NCBI GenBank assembly: GCA_049976205.1
Contig: JBMFIR010000001.1
Location: 59,238 to 123,237, forward strand
Direction: 5' to 3'
Length of the DNA: 64,000 nucleotides
Origin: WYEN01 sp049976205
GTDB taxonomy: Archaea > Thermoproteota > Thermoprotei_A > Sulfolobales > AG1
This document shows positions 25,336-34,726 of this stretch, piece after piece; the stretch's first letter is position 1; each line of letters starts with the position of its first letter. The notes under the pieces were generated by a model that was not told where the DNA came from, made no database searches, and worked only from the letters and a program-made list of their open reading frames with translations. The position numbers and the translations under genes were made by a program.

Positions 25336-26718
25336 ATGAGTAAAAAACTTATTCCAACAGCTCTCACAATAGCTGGTGTAGATAGTGGTGGAGGAGCCGG
25401 TATTGCAGCAGATCTGAAGACGTTTGCTGCCATAGGCGTTCACGGCCTCGTAGCTGTAACAAGTGTGACTGCTCAGAATACATATGCTGTAATCGGTATC
25501 CATGATATTCCTCCTCAGATGGTTGAGCTTCAGATAAGAGCTGTCGCAGATGATATAGGTGTTGATGCGGCCAAAACTGGTATGCTTAGTAATCCTGAGA
25601 TCGTTAGAACAGTAGCTAGAGTTGTTAAAGAATATAATTTCCCACTAGTAGTGGATCCTGTTATATTTGCTAAGAGTGGAGCCAGATTACTTCTCGAGGA
25701 AGCTGTAGAGGTTTTAATTAAGGAGCTACTGCCTGTTGCGCTGATAACAACCCCTAATATCTCTGAGGCGGAGAGATTATCAGGTATGATTATAAGAAAT
25801 TTGGATGATGCTGAAAAAGCCGCTAAGAAAATATCTGATCTATATGGTGTCAGAGGCGTTATTGTTAAAGGAGGTCATTTAACAGGTAGCGAGAAGAGTA
25901 TAGATATACTATACTATGAGGGAGTTGTGAAGAAATACAAGACACCGAGGATAGATGGTTGTACTCATGGAACTGGTTGTTCATTCTCCGCGGCTATAAC
26001 AGGATACTTAGCTAAAGGCTTTAATGTTTTTGATGCTGTGGCTAAGGCTAAGGAGTTTATCTATAATGCCATACTAAGATCATATAAAATAGGTAAAGGA
26101 CACTGCCCCGTTAATCCCTCAGCTAATGTTGATTTATACGCTGAGATTTATAAAGCACAGAGAGAATTAGAAGACGCTGTGAAAAAACTATTGACGAGAG
26201 ACGAAGAATTTGTTCATTTAATTCCTGAGGTGCAGACAAATTTTGTTTATTCACCACCAGTTTATTTAGCTAAGAATATTGAGGATGTGGTGGGAATACC
26301 TGGTAGAATAGTTAATTATGTGGGTAGAGCCAGAGCCTCTGGCTATCCAATGCCAGGAGCTTCAAGTCATATGGCTAGGGCCGTGCTTACCATAATGAAA
26401 TATGATCCTTCGATAAGATCAGGAATCAATATAGCTTACTCAAAAGAAATCGAAGATACATTAAGAGAATTAGGTTTTAAAGTCTCGTATTTTGATAGAA
26501 GAGAAGAGCCTGAGGAGGTGAAGAAATTAGAAGGAGGAACTACTAGATGGGGGATCTCTGTAGCCGTCGAGAGAATAAAAGATATACCTGACGCAGTTAT
26601 AGACTACGGAGAGCATGGTAAAGAACCTCTTATAATGATCTTTGGTAAAGATCCTAGTGAAGTAGTTAATAAAGTATTTAGAATACTTGATAAAGCTAAG
26701 GAGAAGAAGATCTTTTGA
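25336..26718 (+). CDS. thiDN: Bifunctional HMP/HMP-P kinase and ThiN-type thiamine-phosphate synthase
   Basis: Thiamine biosynthesis fusion. Residues 1-265 are ThiD: AGVDSGGGAGIAADLKTFAA (two glycine-rich parts near 15), GVHGLVAVTSVTAQNT, DPVIFAKSGARLL, and DGCTHGTGCSFSAAITGYLA with the ATP/anion-hole Cys. Residues 290-460 are ThiN, the archaeal replacement for ThiE, recognised by FVYSPP, VGRARASGYPMPGASSHMAR, YDPSIRSGINIAYS and DYGEHGKEPLIMIFG. Length of 460 residues is standard for the archaeal fusion. GGTAGGTGG lies upstream of ATG 25336. Its 3' end overlaps the convergent Cys-containing gene by 23 bp. Confidence 0.94.
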   Translation: MSKKLIPTALTIAGVDSGGGAGIAADLKTFAAIGVHGLVAVTSVTAQNTYAVIGIHDIPPQMVELQIRAVADDIGVDAAKTGMLSNPEIVRTVARVVKEYNFPLVVDPVIFAKSGARLLLEEAVEVLIKELLPVALITTPNISEAERLSGMIIRNLDDAEKAAKKISDLYGVRGVIVKGGHLTGSEKSIDILYYEGVVKKYKTPRIDGCTHGTGCSFSAAITGYLAKGFNVFDAVAKAKEFIYNAILRSYKIGKGHCPVNPSANVDLYAEIYKAQRELEDAVKKLLTRDEEFVHLIPEVQTNFVYSPPVYLAKNIEDVVGIPGRIVNYVGRARASGYPMPGASSHMARAVLTIMKYDPSIRSGINIAYSKEIEDTLRELGFKVSYFDRREEPEEVKKLEGGTTRWGISVAVERIKDIPDAVIDYGEHGKEPLIMIFGKDPSEVVNKVFRILDKAKEKKIF

Positions 26719-27001
26719 TGACATTATGTACAGCTCTATAAGGACACCTATCCCAATATTTAATACAGTATATTGCTTCATAAATTGTTAAGTATCTATT
26801 TAATATTTTACAGTAGGCAGCATTAATAATTACATCTCTTCTAATCTCTACATTTTTAATTTCATAGAATTGACAGTCGGATCTATACGAATTAATATCT
26901 CTTATTGCAAAGATCTGTGGGTAAAGCCTTGATCTCTCAATCTTCTGAGGCTCTCTTGAAGGACTTTCCTCACTTCTTGATGGTTGAGAACCTTCAGACA
27001 T
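26696..27001 (-). CDS. Small Cys-containing crenarchaeal hypothetical protein
   Basis: 101 residues. A disordered Ser/Glu/Arg/Pro N-terminus of about 25 residues is followed by a compact domain with four Cys (SDCQF, AAYCKI, IYCIKYWDRCPY), spaced for one zinc or Fe-S site. I do not recognise a named family. It lies 26 bp after the Alba-like gene on the same strand and overlaps the convergent thiDN by 23 bp. The ATG start at 27001 is preceded by AAGGAG read on the minus strand, supporting translation. Confidence 0.6.
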   Translation of the reverse strand: MSEGSQPSRSEESPSREPQKIERSRLYPQIFAIRDINSYRSDCQFYEIKNVEIRRDVIINAAYCKILNRYLTIYEAIYCIKYWDRCPYRAVHNVIKRSSSP

Positions 27002-27027
27002 TACTTAAGCTCCTTTTTAGTAAAGCT

Positions 27028-27333
27028 TTATATTTTTCTACTTAAAAGTATTGCCATATATGAAATGAGTCTCCTATTAGGGGTCTCCATAGATCCTATC
27101 ACTATTCCCTGTGTCTCAACAACCTCTCTGAGTTTACTTTTAACAATATTATATACCACAGCAAGTTTATTAATATTCTTGCCCTTACTTACAATAACGA
27201 TTTTATCAATACCTTGATTCATTCTAATAATTATCTCGGTTGCATAGGTCAGTGGTTTCTCTCTACCTATGATAATAATAGGATATTTACTCACGAATTT
27301 ATTGCCTGAGACCACTATGAAATCCTCGCTCAT
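27028..27333 (-). CDS. Alba-family nucleic-acid-binding protein
   Basis: About 101 residues with the Alba fold pattern: IIIIGREKPLTYATEIIIRMNQGIDKIVIVSKGKNINKLAV (read in parts, residues 18-58), then VVYNIVKSKLREVV and a final beta strand. Alba proteins coat DNA and RNA in crenarchaea; the usual acetylated Lys region has Arg-Glu-Lys here, so this is a divergent paralogue. I start at ATG 27333 (MSEDF); a TTG at 27348 would add five residues. The Cys-containing gene follows in the same direction. Confidence 0.7.
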   Translation of the reverse strand: MSEDFIVVSGNKFVSKYPIIIIGREKPLTYATEIIIRMNQGIDKIVIVSKGKNINKLAVVYNIVKSKLREVVETQGIVIGSMETPNRRLISYMAILLSRKI

Positions 27334-27469
27334 ATAAACACATGCCAATATCCTACTATGTTATTTAGCTAATAAATAATCCTTAGATCTTTTTGAAGAA
27401 TGTGGAGGATTATTTTTAATAACACGGTGATACTTATTTTATTCTTTACGAGATATGTTTAGGTGAGAA

Positions 27470-28393
27470 ATGACGAGACCAAGATTAGCGGTAATAGGCG
27501 CAGGCTATTGGGGTAAGAACATAATTAGGGCCATTAAAACATATGAGATTGCTGATATTGAATGTGTTCATGATATAGATATGCAACGTTTAAAAGAGAT
27601 CTCTTCTTTATATAGTAGCGTTAAGTTATGTTTCGAAATAGATCAGATACTACGTGTAAAGAATATAGATGGTGTAATAATAGCTGTTAACATAGATAAA
27701 TTGTATAACGTAAGCAAAATAGTTTTAGAGAACGGATTTAATGTCTTTATTGAGAAACCTGTAGCTGAGAGCTTAGACAAAGTCTCTGAATTAAAGAGCC
27801 TTGCTGAGAGTAAAAATATTATTGCTGTCCCAGGATTTATACTTAGATTCGATCCTGTAGCAAAATTCTTCAAGAGACTTATTACCCAAGAAAATCTTCA
27901 TCCTCTATACATAATGATGCAGAGATCAGGTAGAAGAGCGCCTAGGTACAGAGGTAATAGTATTATTCTAGATCTAGGTATTCATGACATAGATCTCTTA
28001 AATTATTTATTTAATAGAAATGTCAGAGTAATAGATGCCCTGATAACGAGACTGGGAGATGATGAAAGTTATAATATATACTTAGATTGTGGAAACTGCG
28101 TGGCTCATTTAACGGCCGATCCAATACCTAATATTAAGATTAGAAGGATCTATGTTAATTTCGAAGAAGAAGTATCTTACGAAGGAGACTTTGTATCCTC
28201 TGAAATACACAAAATAGATTCTAAAGGTGTGAAAGAGATCTTTAGTGTTCGCGAAGAGATCGAGCCTTTAGGGCTCGAGCTTAAAGCTTTTGTTGATAAG
28301 ATCTCTGGGAAAGATGTCGAGACACCCTCACTTGAAGACGCTGTATATGCACATATGATTATAAAAGAAATATTTTTTAGATCTCGTAGATAA
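27470..28393 (+). CDS. Gfo/Idh/MocA-family oxidoreductase
   Basis: NAD(P)-dependent dehydrogenase of sugars or nucleotide sugars. The nucleotide loop VIGAGYWGKN (residues 8-17), the family signature FIEKPVAES with its catalytic-region Lys (95-98) and DLGIHDIDLLNYLF near 168 with the His-Asp pair are present. Length of 307 residues is near the family minimum. The substrate cannot be predicted; a role in glycan nucleotide-sugar synthesis would be in keeping with glmS and the epimerase elsewhere in the window. The rhomboid gene follows 24 bp later. Confidence 0.85.
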   Translation: MTRPRLAVIGAGYWGKNIIRAIKTYEIADIECVHDIDMQRLKEISSLYSSVKLCFEIDQILRVKNIDGVIIAVNIDKLYNVSKIVLENGFNVFIEKPVAESLDKVSELKSLAESKNIIAVPGFILRFDPVAKFFKRLITQENLHPLYIMMQRSGRRAPRYRGNSIILDLGIHDIDLLNYLFNRNVRVIDALITRLGDDESYNIYLDCGNCVAHLTADPIPNIKIRRIYVNFEEEVSYEGDFVSSEIHKIDSKGVKEIFSVREEIEPLGLELKAFVDKISGKDVETPSLEDAVYAHMIIKEIFFRSRR

Positions 28394-28416
28394 TTTAGCT
28401 TAGAGAAGATTTAGAT

Positions 28417-29775
28417 ATGATACCAGGAGAAACATTTGTTAAAGGAACTAAAAGAGCCTATGCAACATACTTTCTTATAGTCATAAACACAGTAATTTAT
28501 TTACTAACCTCTTATAATAGCTATTTTCTCCAGATCTCGCAGAAGTATCTTTGGGAATATAGTTTTGTTCCTGTATATTTAACTAGTTTAGATGGTTGGC
28601 TGAGAATATTTACATCAATGTTTCTACACGGTTACCCACTACATATATTGTTTAATATGTACTTTCTCTATGTATTTGGTAAAGCCGTAGAGTCATATAT
28701 AGGAGCACGGAGATATCTTCTCCTATACTTCTTCTCAGGTTTTATAGCATCAATGACACACTCCGCTATGACCTTCTTTAGTGGGGTAGAGAACCTAGGC
28801 ATACCAGCACTCGGCGCCTCAGGAGCTATAAGCGGTGTAATAGGTTCTTTCCTAGCGCTTTTTCCAGGAACTAGAATGAGTATATGTTTCTTCTTCTTTA
28901 TAATACCTCTCTGCGGTATTATCTCATCAACATACTTCATAATATTCTGGTTTGCTCTCCAAGTAATCTACGGCTATCTCCAATTAGGAGGTGTAGCTTT
29001 CTTTGCTCATGTAGGAGGATTCTTAGCAGGCTTTTTTACAACGGTGCTTCTGGCCAGAGGTGTTAAAGAGACTCTATTTCCAGACTTTTTATATCAGATC
29101 ACATCCTTCAATTATACAGGTTATCCATGGTATACATATAAACCGAGAGGTCTGGGCACTGTTGCCCGATTCATACTAATAATTTTAACACTTATTGTAG
29201 CTATTGGAGAGGTAATCTCTATATATAGTGCAACTACGACAAGCCATGATGTATACTACTTCACATTAAAAGCTGATTTGGCACAGGGTTCATCAATATA
29301 TTCTTCGGAGGCTATAGTAGTCATTCTTCATAGTCAGGCTACATCGAGTTACTTAGTTGCTCCAATAGCTGATGACATAATACGTATATTATTCAATAGG
29401 TTATTTTACGCGGGTTACATCGTTAATCAGTCTCTTAAAAATTATATTGGAACCGTATATTTCAATGGTCTCATTACAATACCTAATCTAAGAGCACCTC
29501 CTGTTCAACTTAATTTACTGATGAATGCTTCATATAATAGCAATGGTATACTAGTCAGTGGAGAGGGTCGCGCCACAACAGATCTATTGATATGTAAAGG
29601 AAGTTTTTGTGAGATCCAAGGTAAATGGGTATATAATCTATTTACTATAAGTGGCGTAGGGCCTGTATCTATATCAGAGATCATTTATATACCAGCTATA
29701 CTATCAATTATTGTGACCTTCGCTGCTTTCTTCGTATTGATCCTAAAAATCGATCGAGAAGTTTCTCTCACATAA
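28417..29775 (+). CDS. Rhomboid intramembrane serine protease with C-terminal extension
   Basis: The membrane core spans residues 15-235. HGYPLHILFNMYFL (71-84) holds the HxxxN-type loop-helix motif, GASGAISG (133-140) the catalytic Ser135, and FFAHVGGFLAGF (196-207) the catalytic His198. After one further membrane helix near 245-265 comes an extension of about 170 residues, probably outside the cell, ending in a membrane helix near 425-445 and a short basic tail. That extension is unlike common rhomboids. It probably shares a transcript with the oxidoreductase gene. Confidence 0.88.
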   Translation: MIPGETFVKGTKRAYATYFLIVINTVIYLLTSYNSYFLQISQKYLWEYSFVPVYLTSLDGWLRIFTSMFLHGYPLHILFNMYFLYVFGKAVESYIGARRYLLLYFFSGFIASMTHSAMTFFSGVENLGIPALGASGAISGVIGSFLALFPGTRMSICFFFFIIPLCGIISSTYFIIFWFALQVIYGYLQLGGVAFFAHVGGFLAGFFTTVLLARGVKETLFPDFLYQITSFNYTGYPWYTYKPRGLGTVARFILIILTLIVAIGEVISIYSATTTSHDVYYFTLKADLAQGSSIYSSEAIVVILHSQATSSYLVAPIADDIIRILFNRLFYAGYIVNQSLKNYIGTVYFNGLITIPNLRAPPVQLNLLMNASYNSNGILVSGEGRATTDLLICKGSFCEIQGKWVYNLFTISGVGPVSISEIIYIPAILSIIVTFAAFFVLILKIDREVSLT

Positions 29776-29835
29776 AGTAATTATTCACGTAAGAAGATTA
29801 GCTTCATAGTATCGTATATTGACTAAATAAATGTG

Positions 29836-30117
29836 CTATCTTTTATAGATCTTTAGAGCCTCACCTCTTCTCAGGATCGTAATACTATGAATATGATCTA
29901 TTTTACCCATATTAATCTCAGCTCCACATCTAGGGCATCTAATTATTTGATACCTATATTTCAGATCTGATGGAGAAGGTATTGTTCCATACTCGTGGCC
30001 TGGTCTATCAAAGACTAAAAGAACATTATTACAATTCTTACAAATGTAGACTATAGCCGTATTAATCAACCTCGTATCTATACTCAGAATATATAATATT
30101 ATAAAATCTTCTACCAA
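29836..30117 (-). CDS. Small zinc-ribbon protein
   Basis: 93 residues with two Cys pairs, CKNC near 26-29 and CPRC near 61-64, a minimal zinc ribbon. The segment between them is YGTIPSPSDLKYRYQ-like. The first 17 residues read from TTG 30117 look poorly conserved, and an internal TTG (LINTAIVYICKNC) just after GAGG could be the true start. No neighbour gives a function: it stands between convergent rhomboid and divergent peroxiredoxin. Confidence 0.55.
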   Translation of the reverse strand: MVEDFIILYILSIDTRLINTAIVYICKNCNNVLLVFDRPGHEYGTIPSPSDLKYRYQIIRCPRCGAEINMGKIDHIHSITILRRGEALKIYKR

Positions 30118-30260
30118 TGATCAATATTATACTCACATAAAGAATCTCTTAATTTAATAGATGTAACATATGATTCAGGTCAAACAGTACATAATTAATA
30201 ATCTAGTTTTATATTTATAAGCTCCATAACAGATATTTTATGATTAATAAGGTGTTGAAA

Positions 30261-30959
30261 ATGCCTGGAACCATTCCTTTAATAGGAGAACAATTCCCCT
30301 CAATGGAAGTAAATACCACTAAAGGACTTCTTAAACTACCAGATACATATAAAGGTAAGTGGCTAGTGCTATTCAGTCACCCAGCTGATTTCACACCGGT
30401 ATGCACAACAGAGTTTGTAGCTTTTGCTAAGAGATATCAAGACTTTAAAGAACTAAATACTGAGCTCTTGGGCTTAAGTGTAGACTCTAGCTATAGCCAT
30501 ATTAAGTGGATCGAGTGGATAAAAGAGAAATTAGGTGTTGATATACCATTCCCTATAATCGCGGATCCTACAGGAACTGTAGCGTCAAAATTAGGTATGC
30601 TACATGCAGAGTCTGCAACTCATACTGTTAGATCTGTATTTATTATAGATCCCAATGGAGTCATTAGAGCAATACTCTATTACCCATCTGAGCTAGGTAG
30701 AAACATTGACGAAATCCTTAGAATGATAAAGGCTCTTCAGGTCGCAGACCAATATAAGGCTGCTATGCCTGCTAATTGGCCGAATAATGAATTAATTGGT
30801 GAGAGGGTAATTGTTCCACCACCAACCACTAAAGAGGCTGCAGAAGAAAGATTAAAGCAGTACACGTGCTATGACTGGTGGTTCTGCCACAAAGAGGTTC
30901 CATCAAAAGAATCCGATATAGCCAGAAGATTCCTTGAGAGAGCCGCCAAAAAACCGTAA
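30261..30959 (+). CDS. Peroxiredoxin (archaeal Prx6-type, 2-Cys)
   Basis: Thiol peroxidase reducing H2O2 and organic peroxides. DFTPVCTTEF carries the peroxidatic Cys48; two further Cys in CYDWWFCHKEV (about 203 and 209) match the resolving pair known from the Aeropyrum thiol peroxidase. RSVFIIDPNGVIRAI and the C-terminal arm are typical. I start at ATG 30261 because GGTG lies six bases upstream; the in-frame ATG at 30240 would add seven residues and lacks a site. It stands alone. Confidence 0.93.
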   Translation: MPGTIPLIGEQFPSMEVNTTKGLLKLPDTYKGKWLVLFSHPADFTPVCTTEFVAFAKRYQDFKELNTELLGLSVDSSYSHIKWIEWIKEKLGVDIPFPIIADPTGTVASKLGMLHAESATHTVRSVFIIDPNGVIRAILYYPSELGRNIDEILRMIKALQVADQYKAAMPANWPNNELIGERVIVPPPTTKEAAEERLKQYTCYDWWFCHKEVPSKESDIARRFLERAAKKP

Positions 30960-31004
30960 ACTCGCTAAAGAAAACAGCTATAAATCTCTTAAAAATTATT
31001 ATTT

Positions 31005-31469
31005 TTAAATAAATTCTGAGTTTATGTACTCTATTAATTCATTTATATCATCAGAAGTTGCTATTATGATATCAATACTAGTATCGCTTATCCTAAGATT
31101 CTTAACTAGATCTCTATTAAGATCTGAGGCTGCCTTATTCGCTTTTATCATTAGTGTCTTCTGATCTATATAATTGCTTTTTCTAACAACTATTCTTATT
31201 GGATCCTCAAGTGATAATCTAGGATCTCCTAAGCCCATAACATAATCTACTAAGTTTCCTGCTTTTATTACAAGACTTATAAACCATCCTCTTTTAATAC
31301 TCTCTTTAATCTCACTACGTAGATCTTTAACACTTTTCTCTGACTCTATTGCTATAATACAATCTCCTTTTTTGGTGACATAGCTTTCTTTTGTGATCTC
31401 CAGTGTAGTCTTATGTCTAGCTGTGATATTTGAATGCCCTCTGGCTCTGAAGCTATCTACAAAGATCAT
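31005..31469 (-). CDS. DUF371 family protein
   Basis: 154-residue archaeal conserved protein of unknown function. The family signature FRARGHSNITARHKTTLEIT is at residues 7-26, followed by DCIIAIESEKSVKDL and a Gly-Asp-Pro segment (GLGDPRLSLEDPIRIVVR). It overlaps the aconitase stop by four bases (ATG within the end of acnA), so it is translated from the same message. A link to aconitase function is possible but unknown. Confidence 0.75.
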   Translation of the reverse strand: MIFVDSFRARGHSNITARHKTTLEITKESYVTKKGDCIIAIESEKSVKDLRSEIKESIKRGWFISLVIKAGNLVDYVMGLGDPRLSLEDPIRIVVRKSNYIDQKTLMIKANKAASDLNRDLVKNLRISDTSIDIIIATSDDINELIEYINSEFI

Positions 31470-34204
31470 TTCTGATCTTGTTTCTTCAATATTTTTCTTA
31501 AAACATACTGTAATATTCCCCCATGTTTCACATAATTCATTTCTGCTTCTGTATCGATCCTTAACAAGAGCTTCTTCTCAATAATTCTACCATCTGGTTT
31601 TCTAACGATCATTTTCACAATATCTCTTGGCTTAGCCTTTTCGAGACCTACGATGTCAATTGTTTCTGATCCGTCTAATTGAAGATCCTCGTATCCCTCT
31701 CCTTCTAAGAATTGTAGTGGTATAATACCCATTCCTATTAAGTTGCTACGGTGGATCCTCTCAAAGCTTTTAGCAATAACAAACTTTATACCGAGTAGCT
31801 TGGGTCCTTTTGCAGCCCAGTCTCTTGAACTTCCTGCTCCATAATTTTCACCGGCTATTAAGGTTAATGGAATATTCTGAGATTTATATCTCATGGCTGC
31901 ATCATATACTGTTAAAATCTCATTTGTTGGACTATATATCGTGTATCCACCAACAATACCTCTGTCTTTGAGGAGGAGATTTCTTAAGCTCTTACTCGCA
32001 AAAGTTCCTCTAACCATGACCTCATGATTTCCTCTTCTAGCACCATAGTTATTGAATTCCGAAGGCTTAACTCCTCGGGATATTAAATATTGGCCTGCTG
32101 GACTTTTCGGATCTATTGCTCCTGCTGGAGATATGTGATCTGTTGTTATTGAATCTCCTAATAATAGTAAGATCCTAGCTCCTTTAATATCGCTAATCCC
32201 AGGTATTTTATCAGGATCAAAATCTTCGAAGAACGGTGGTTTCCTTATGTACGTACTAGATTCATCCCATTCATAAACCGCTCCTGTAGGAGCTTCAAGT
32301 TTTTTCCACTCTTCTGGAGCCTCCTCATCTATTTTAGAGTATTTGCTTAGAAATACTTCTCGAGTAATATATTTATTCATTACTTCGTTGATCTCTTCTC
32401 TTGAAGGCCATATATCTCTGAGATAAACAGGTTTATCTTCGCTATCATATCCTATGGGTTCTTTAGACAAATCCTTCATTATATTTCCTGCTATGGCATA
32501 CGCAACAACCATTATCGGAGACATTAAATAGTTAGATCTTATGTCTGGATGAACGCGACCTTCAAAGTTTCTGTTCCCAGACAGTACAGCTACGCCTACG
32601 ATCCCGTCCTCAACTAGTGCCTTACTTATCCCTTCAGGTAATGGACCCGAATTACCTATACATGTAGTGCATCCGTAGCCTACCACGTAAAAACCCAGCT
32701 TCTCTAAATAATTTAATAAACCTGATCTCTCGAGATACTCGGTGACTACTCTAGATCCAGGTGCCAAGCTTGTCTTAACATGTGGTGGAACCCTGAGACC
32801 TCTCTCTACAGCTTTTTTAGCTAGTAGTCCTGCACCAACCATTACTTCGGGGTTACTAGTATTAGTACAACTTGTTATCGCAGCAATAAATATATCGCCG
32901 TCTCTTACCTCATGCTCAAAATTATTTATCAGAATCTTCTTAGACAATATATGCGAACTAACTAAACCTTTCTTTTTATTTCTCTCTTCTATATGCTTGA
33001 GTATAGTTGCTGGCGCCTCCGATAATCTTCTTTTTTCCCAAGGTAGTGAGGGGCCTGCTACAATAGGTTCTACTTCTCCTAGATCTAGTTGAATAACTCG
33101 TGTATACTCTATATCTCCCTCCTTAGGCACTCCAAAAATCTCTTGTGCTTTAAAATATCTCTCGACTAATCTAATTAGATGACTGGATCTGCCAGTAAGC
33201 TCTAGATATCTGAGCGTCTCTTCATCGACTGGGAATAATCCTATCGTTGAACCATACTCAGGAGCCATGTTAGCTATGGTAGCTCTTGTAGGAATATCTA
33301 ATCTCTTAACTCCCTCTCCAAAGAATTCAACAAATTTACCAACGACATCGTGTTTTCTTAAAAGCTCCGTTACGTGAAGAACTATATCTGTAGCCGTAAC
33401 ACCCGGCTTAGGTTCACCTATAACATATACCCCAATCACCTGTGGGGTCGGTAGAATAACAGGCTCTCCTAAGAGAGCCGCCTCAGCTTCTATCCCACCA
33501 ACACCCCAACCCAACACACCTAATCCATTAATCATCGTTGTATGAGAATCAGTGCCTACTAAAGTATCGAAGTATGCAACTAATCCCTCATCTGTTTCAG
33601 CAGTCATGACAACTTTAGCTAAGTACTCAAGATTTATTTGATGTATAATACCTATCCCAGGTGGAAAGATCCGAAGGTTTCTAAAAGCATTTTGAGCCCA
33701 TTTTAAGAATCTATATCTCTCAGCATTTCTCTCCATCTCAGCTCTGATATTTAGTCTCAGAGCCTCAGGAGAACCCCAGTAATCAACCTGTACCGAGTGA
33801 TCAATTATTAAATCAACTGGGACAAGAGGATTAATTATGCTTGGATCCTTACCTAATTTCATAACAACGTCTCTCATAGCCGCCAGATCAGCTATGGCGG
33901 GAATACCAGTGTAATCTTGCATGATAACTCTAGCTACTTTGAAAGGTATGTCTTTGATCACAGGGGTATTTCTATCCCAATTAGCAACATGCTCGATATC
34001 TTCCCATGTGACTGTTAATTCATCATAGTTTCTAATCAGAGACTCTAAAATGATTCTTATGCTTATAGGCAGTCTCGATATTTTATCAAATCCCTTTGAA
34101 GCTAATCTAGGAAGTGAATAGTATTTGTATCTAGTGCCATTGATAATTAACTCATCAACTATATCCTTAACAAGATCTTTTCTAGTTGAAAACTCTTTAC
34201 TCAA
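31466..34204 (-). CDS. acnA: Aconitate hydratase (AcnA type)
   Basis: Fe-S dehydratase converting citrate to isocitrate. The 4Fe-4S cluster Cys lie in AITSCTNTSNPEV and GYGCTTCIGNSG; DSHTTMINGLGVLGWGVGG, GDSITTDHISPAG and GENYGAGSSRDWAAKGP (swivel-domain Ser/Arg) are intact. Length of 912 residues is normal for the monomeric IRP/AcnA subfamily. It is first in an operon with the DUF371 gene. An inverted repeat overlaps its promoter. No other TCA-cycle enzyme is in the window. Confidence 0.96.
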   Translation of the reverse strand: MSKEFSTRKDLVKDIVDELIINGTRYKYYSLPRLASKGFDKISRLPISIRIILESLIRNYDELTVTWEDIEHVANWDRNTPVIKDIPFKVARVIMQDYTGIPAIADLAAMRDVVMKLGKDPSIINPLVPVDLIIDHSVQVDYWGSPEALRLNIRAEMERNAERYRFLKWAQNAFRNLRIFPPGIGIIHQINLEYLAKVVMTAETDEGLVAYFDTLVGTDSHTTMINGLGVLGWGVGGIEAEAALLGEPVILPTPQVIGVYVIGEPKPGVTATDIVLHVTELLRKHDVVGKFVEFFGEGVKRLDIPTRATIANMAPEYGSTIGLFPVDEETLRYLELTGRSSHLIRLVERYFKAQEIFGVPKEGDIEYTRVIQLDLGEVEPIVAGPSLPWEKRRLSEAPATILKHIEERNKKKGLVSSHILSKKILINNFEHEVRDGDIFIAAITSCTNTSNPEVMVGAGLLAKKAVERGLRVPPHVKTSLAPGSRVVTEYLERSGLLNYLEKLGFYVVGYGCTTCIGNSGPLPEGISKALVEDGIVGVAVLSGNRNFEGRVHPDIRSNYLMSPIMVVAYAIAGNIMKDLSKEPIGYDSEDKPVYLRDIWPSREEINEVMNKYITREVFLSKYSKIDEEAPEEWKKLEAPTGAVYEWDESSTYIRKPPFFEDFDPDKIPGISDIKGARILLLLGDSITTDHISPAGAIDPKSPAGQYLISRGVKPSEFNNYGARRGNHEVMVRGTFASKSLRNLLLKDRGIVGGYTIYSPTNEILTVYDAAMRYKSQNIPLTLIAGENYGAGSSRDWAAKGPKLLGIKFVIAKSFERIHRSNLIGMGIIPLQFLEGEGYEDLQLDGSETIDIVGLEKAKPRDIVKMIVRKPDGRIIEKKLLLRIDTEAEMNYVKHGGILQYVLRKILKKQDQK

Positions 34205-34217
34205 TTTAATTCATCCA

Positions 34218-34238
34218 TTATATGAATACATCATATAA
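34218..34238. promoter_or_regulatory. Inverted repeat overlapping the acnA promoter
   Basis: TTATATGA-ATACA-TCATATAA has perfect eight-base arms and begins 14 bp upstream of the acnA start. One arm overlaps the box A (TTTATATG on the minus strand) placed about 32 bases before the ATG. A repressor bound here would mask TBP binding. The repeat is seen; the role is inferred, and A/T-rich repeats can occur by chance. Confidence 0.35.
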
Positions 34239-34252
34239 ATTAATAAAAAAGA

Positions 34253-34630
34253 TTAAGATAATGTGATAATACTCTTAAACCACTTATCCCCATATATAAA
34301 ACATTTAAAATTACGGAGCGTGTCATTATACTCGATAATTTTGTTATCTTGAGAATAAATAGTTAATGATAAAGATACCAAAATATATTCCGAGGAATTA
34401 CTTTCGTTGAGACATATAATTTTATCTAGATAGGCTTCATCGTAGCCGTAATTAATTATTAGGAAATAAGTTTTCTGAGTAGAGTAATTAATGAATTTAT
34501 ACACAACTATATTATACGTGTATACGGAGTAATTATTAACTGATCCCATTTGAGAGAGCTCCGATACAAAGAAAGCGCTTGCACCAGCCAATATAGCGAG
34601 TAAAATTATTGATATGATCAGATTATTCAA
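34253..34630 (-). CDS. Pilin-like or secreted single-helix protein
   Basis: 125 residues beginning with an uncharged hydrophobic helix (IISIILLAILAGASAFFVSE, residues 5-24), followed by an Asn/Ser/Tyr-rich domain with several N-x-S/T sites and two Cys. The layout resembles archaeal type IV pilins or other surface subunits, although the usual charged leader before a class III signal-peptidase site is absent (start MNNL). No pilus ATPase or peptidase gene is nearby. It is divergent from ubiX with a 96-bp gap to the preferred ubiX start. Confidence 0.55.
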   Translation of the reverse strand: MNNLIISIILLAILAGASAFFVSELSQMGSVNNYSVYTYNIVVYKFINYSTQKTYFLIINYGYDEAYLDKIICLNESNSSEYILVSLSLTIYSQDNKIIEYNDTLRNFKCFIYGDKWFKSIITLS

Positions 34631-34726
34631 ATATCTCCCTCAATTGAAAGAGAGGTTTTTAAAATGTTTTTGATAAATAGAAGGTTAAACACAATATTAG
34701 TAGGCTGTTTAGAGGAGGTGAGTTAT

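Noticed and set aside
26527..26781. Minus-strand ORF overlapping the thiDN 3' end
   Set aside because: It lies mostly antisense to the conserved ThiN domain and conflicts with the better supported Cys-containing gene at 26696-27001 in another frame.
32742..33092. Plus-strand ORF of 116 codons inside aconitase
   Set aside because: Antisense shadow; the acnA frame carries all cluster Cys and active-site motifs.
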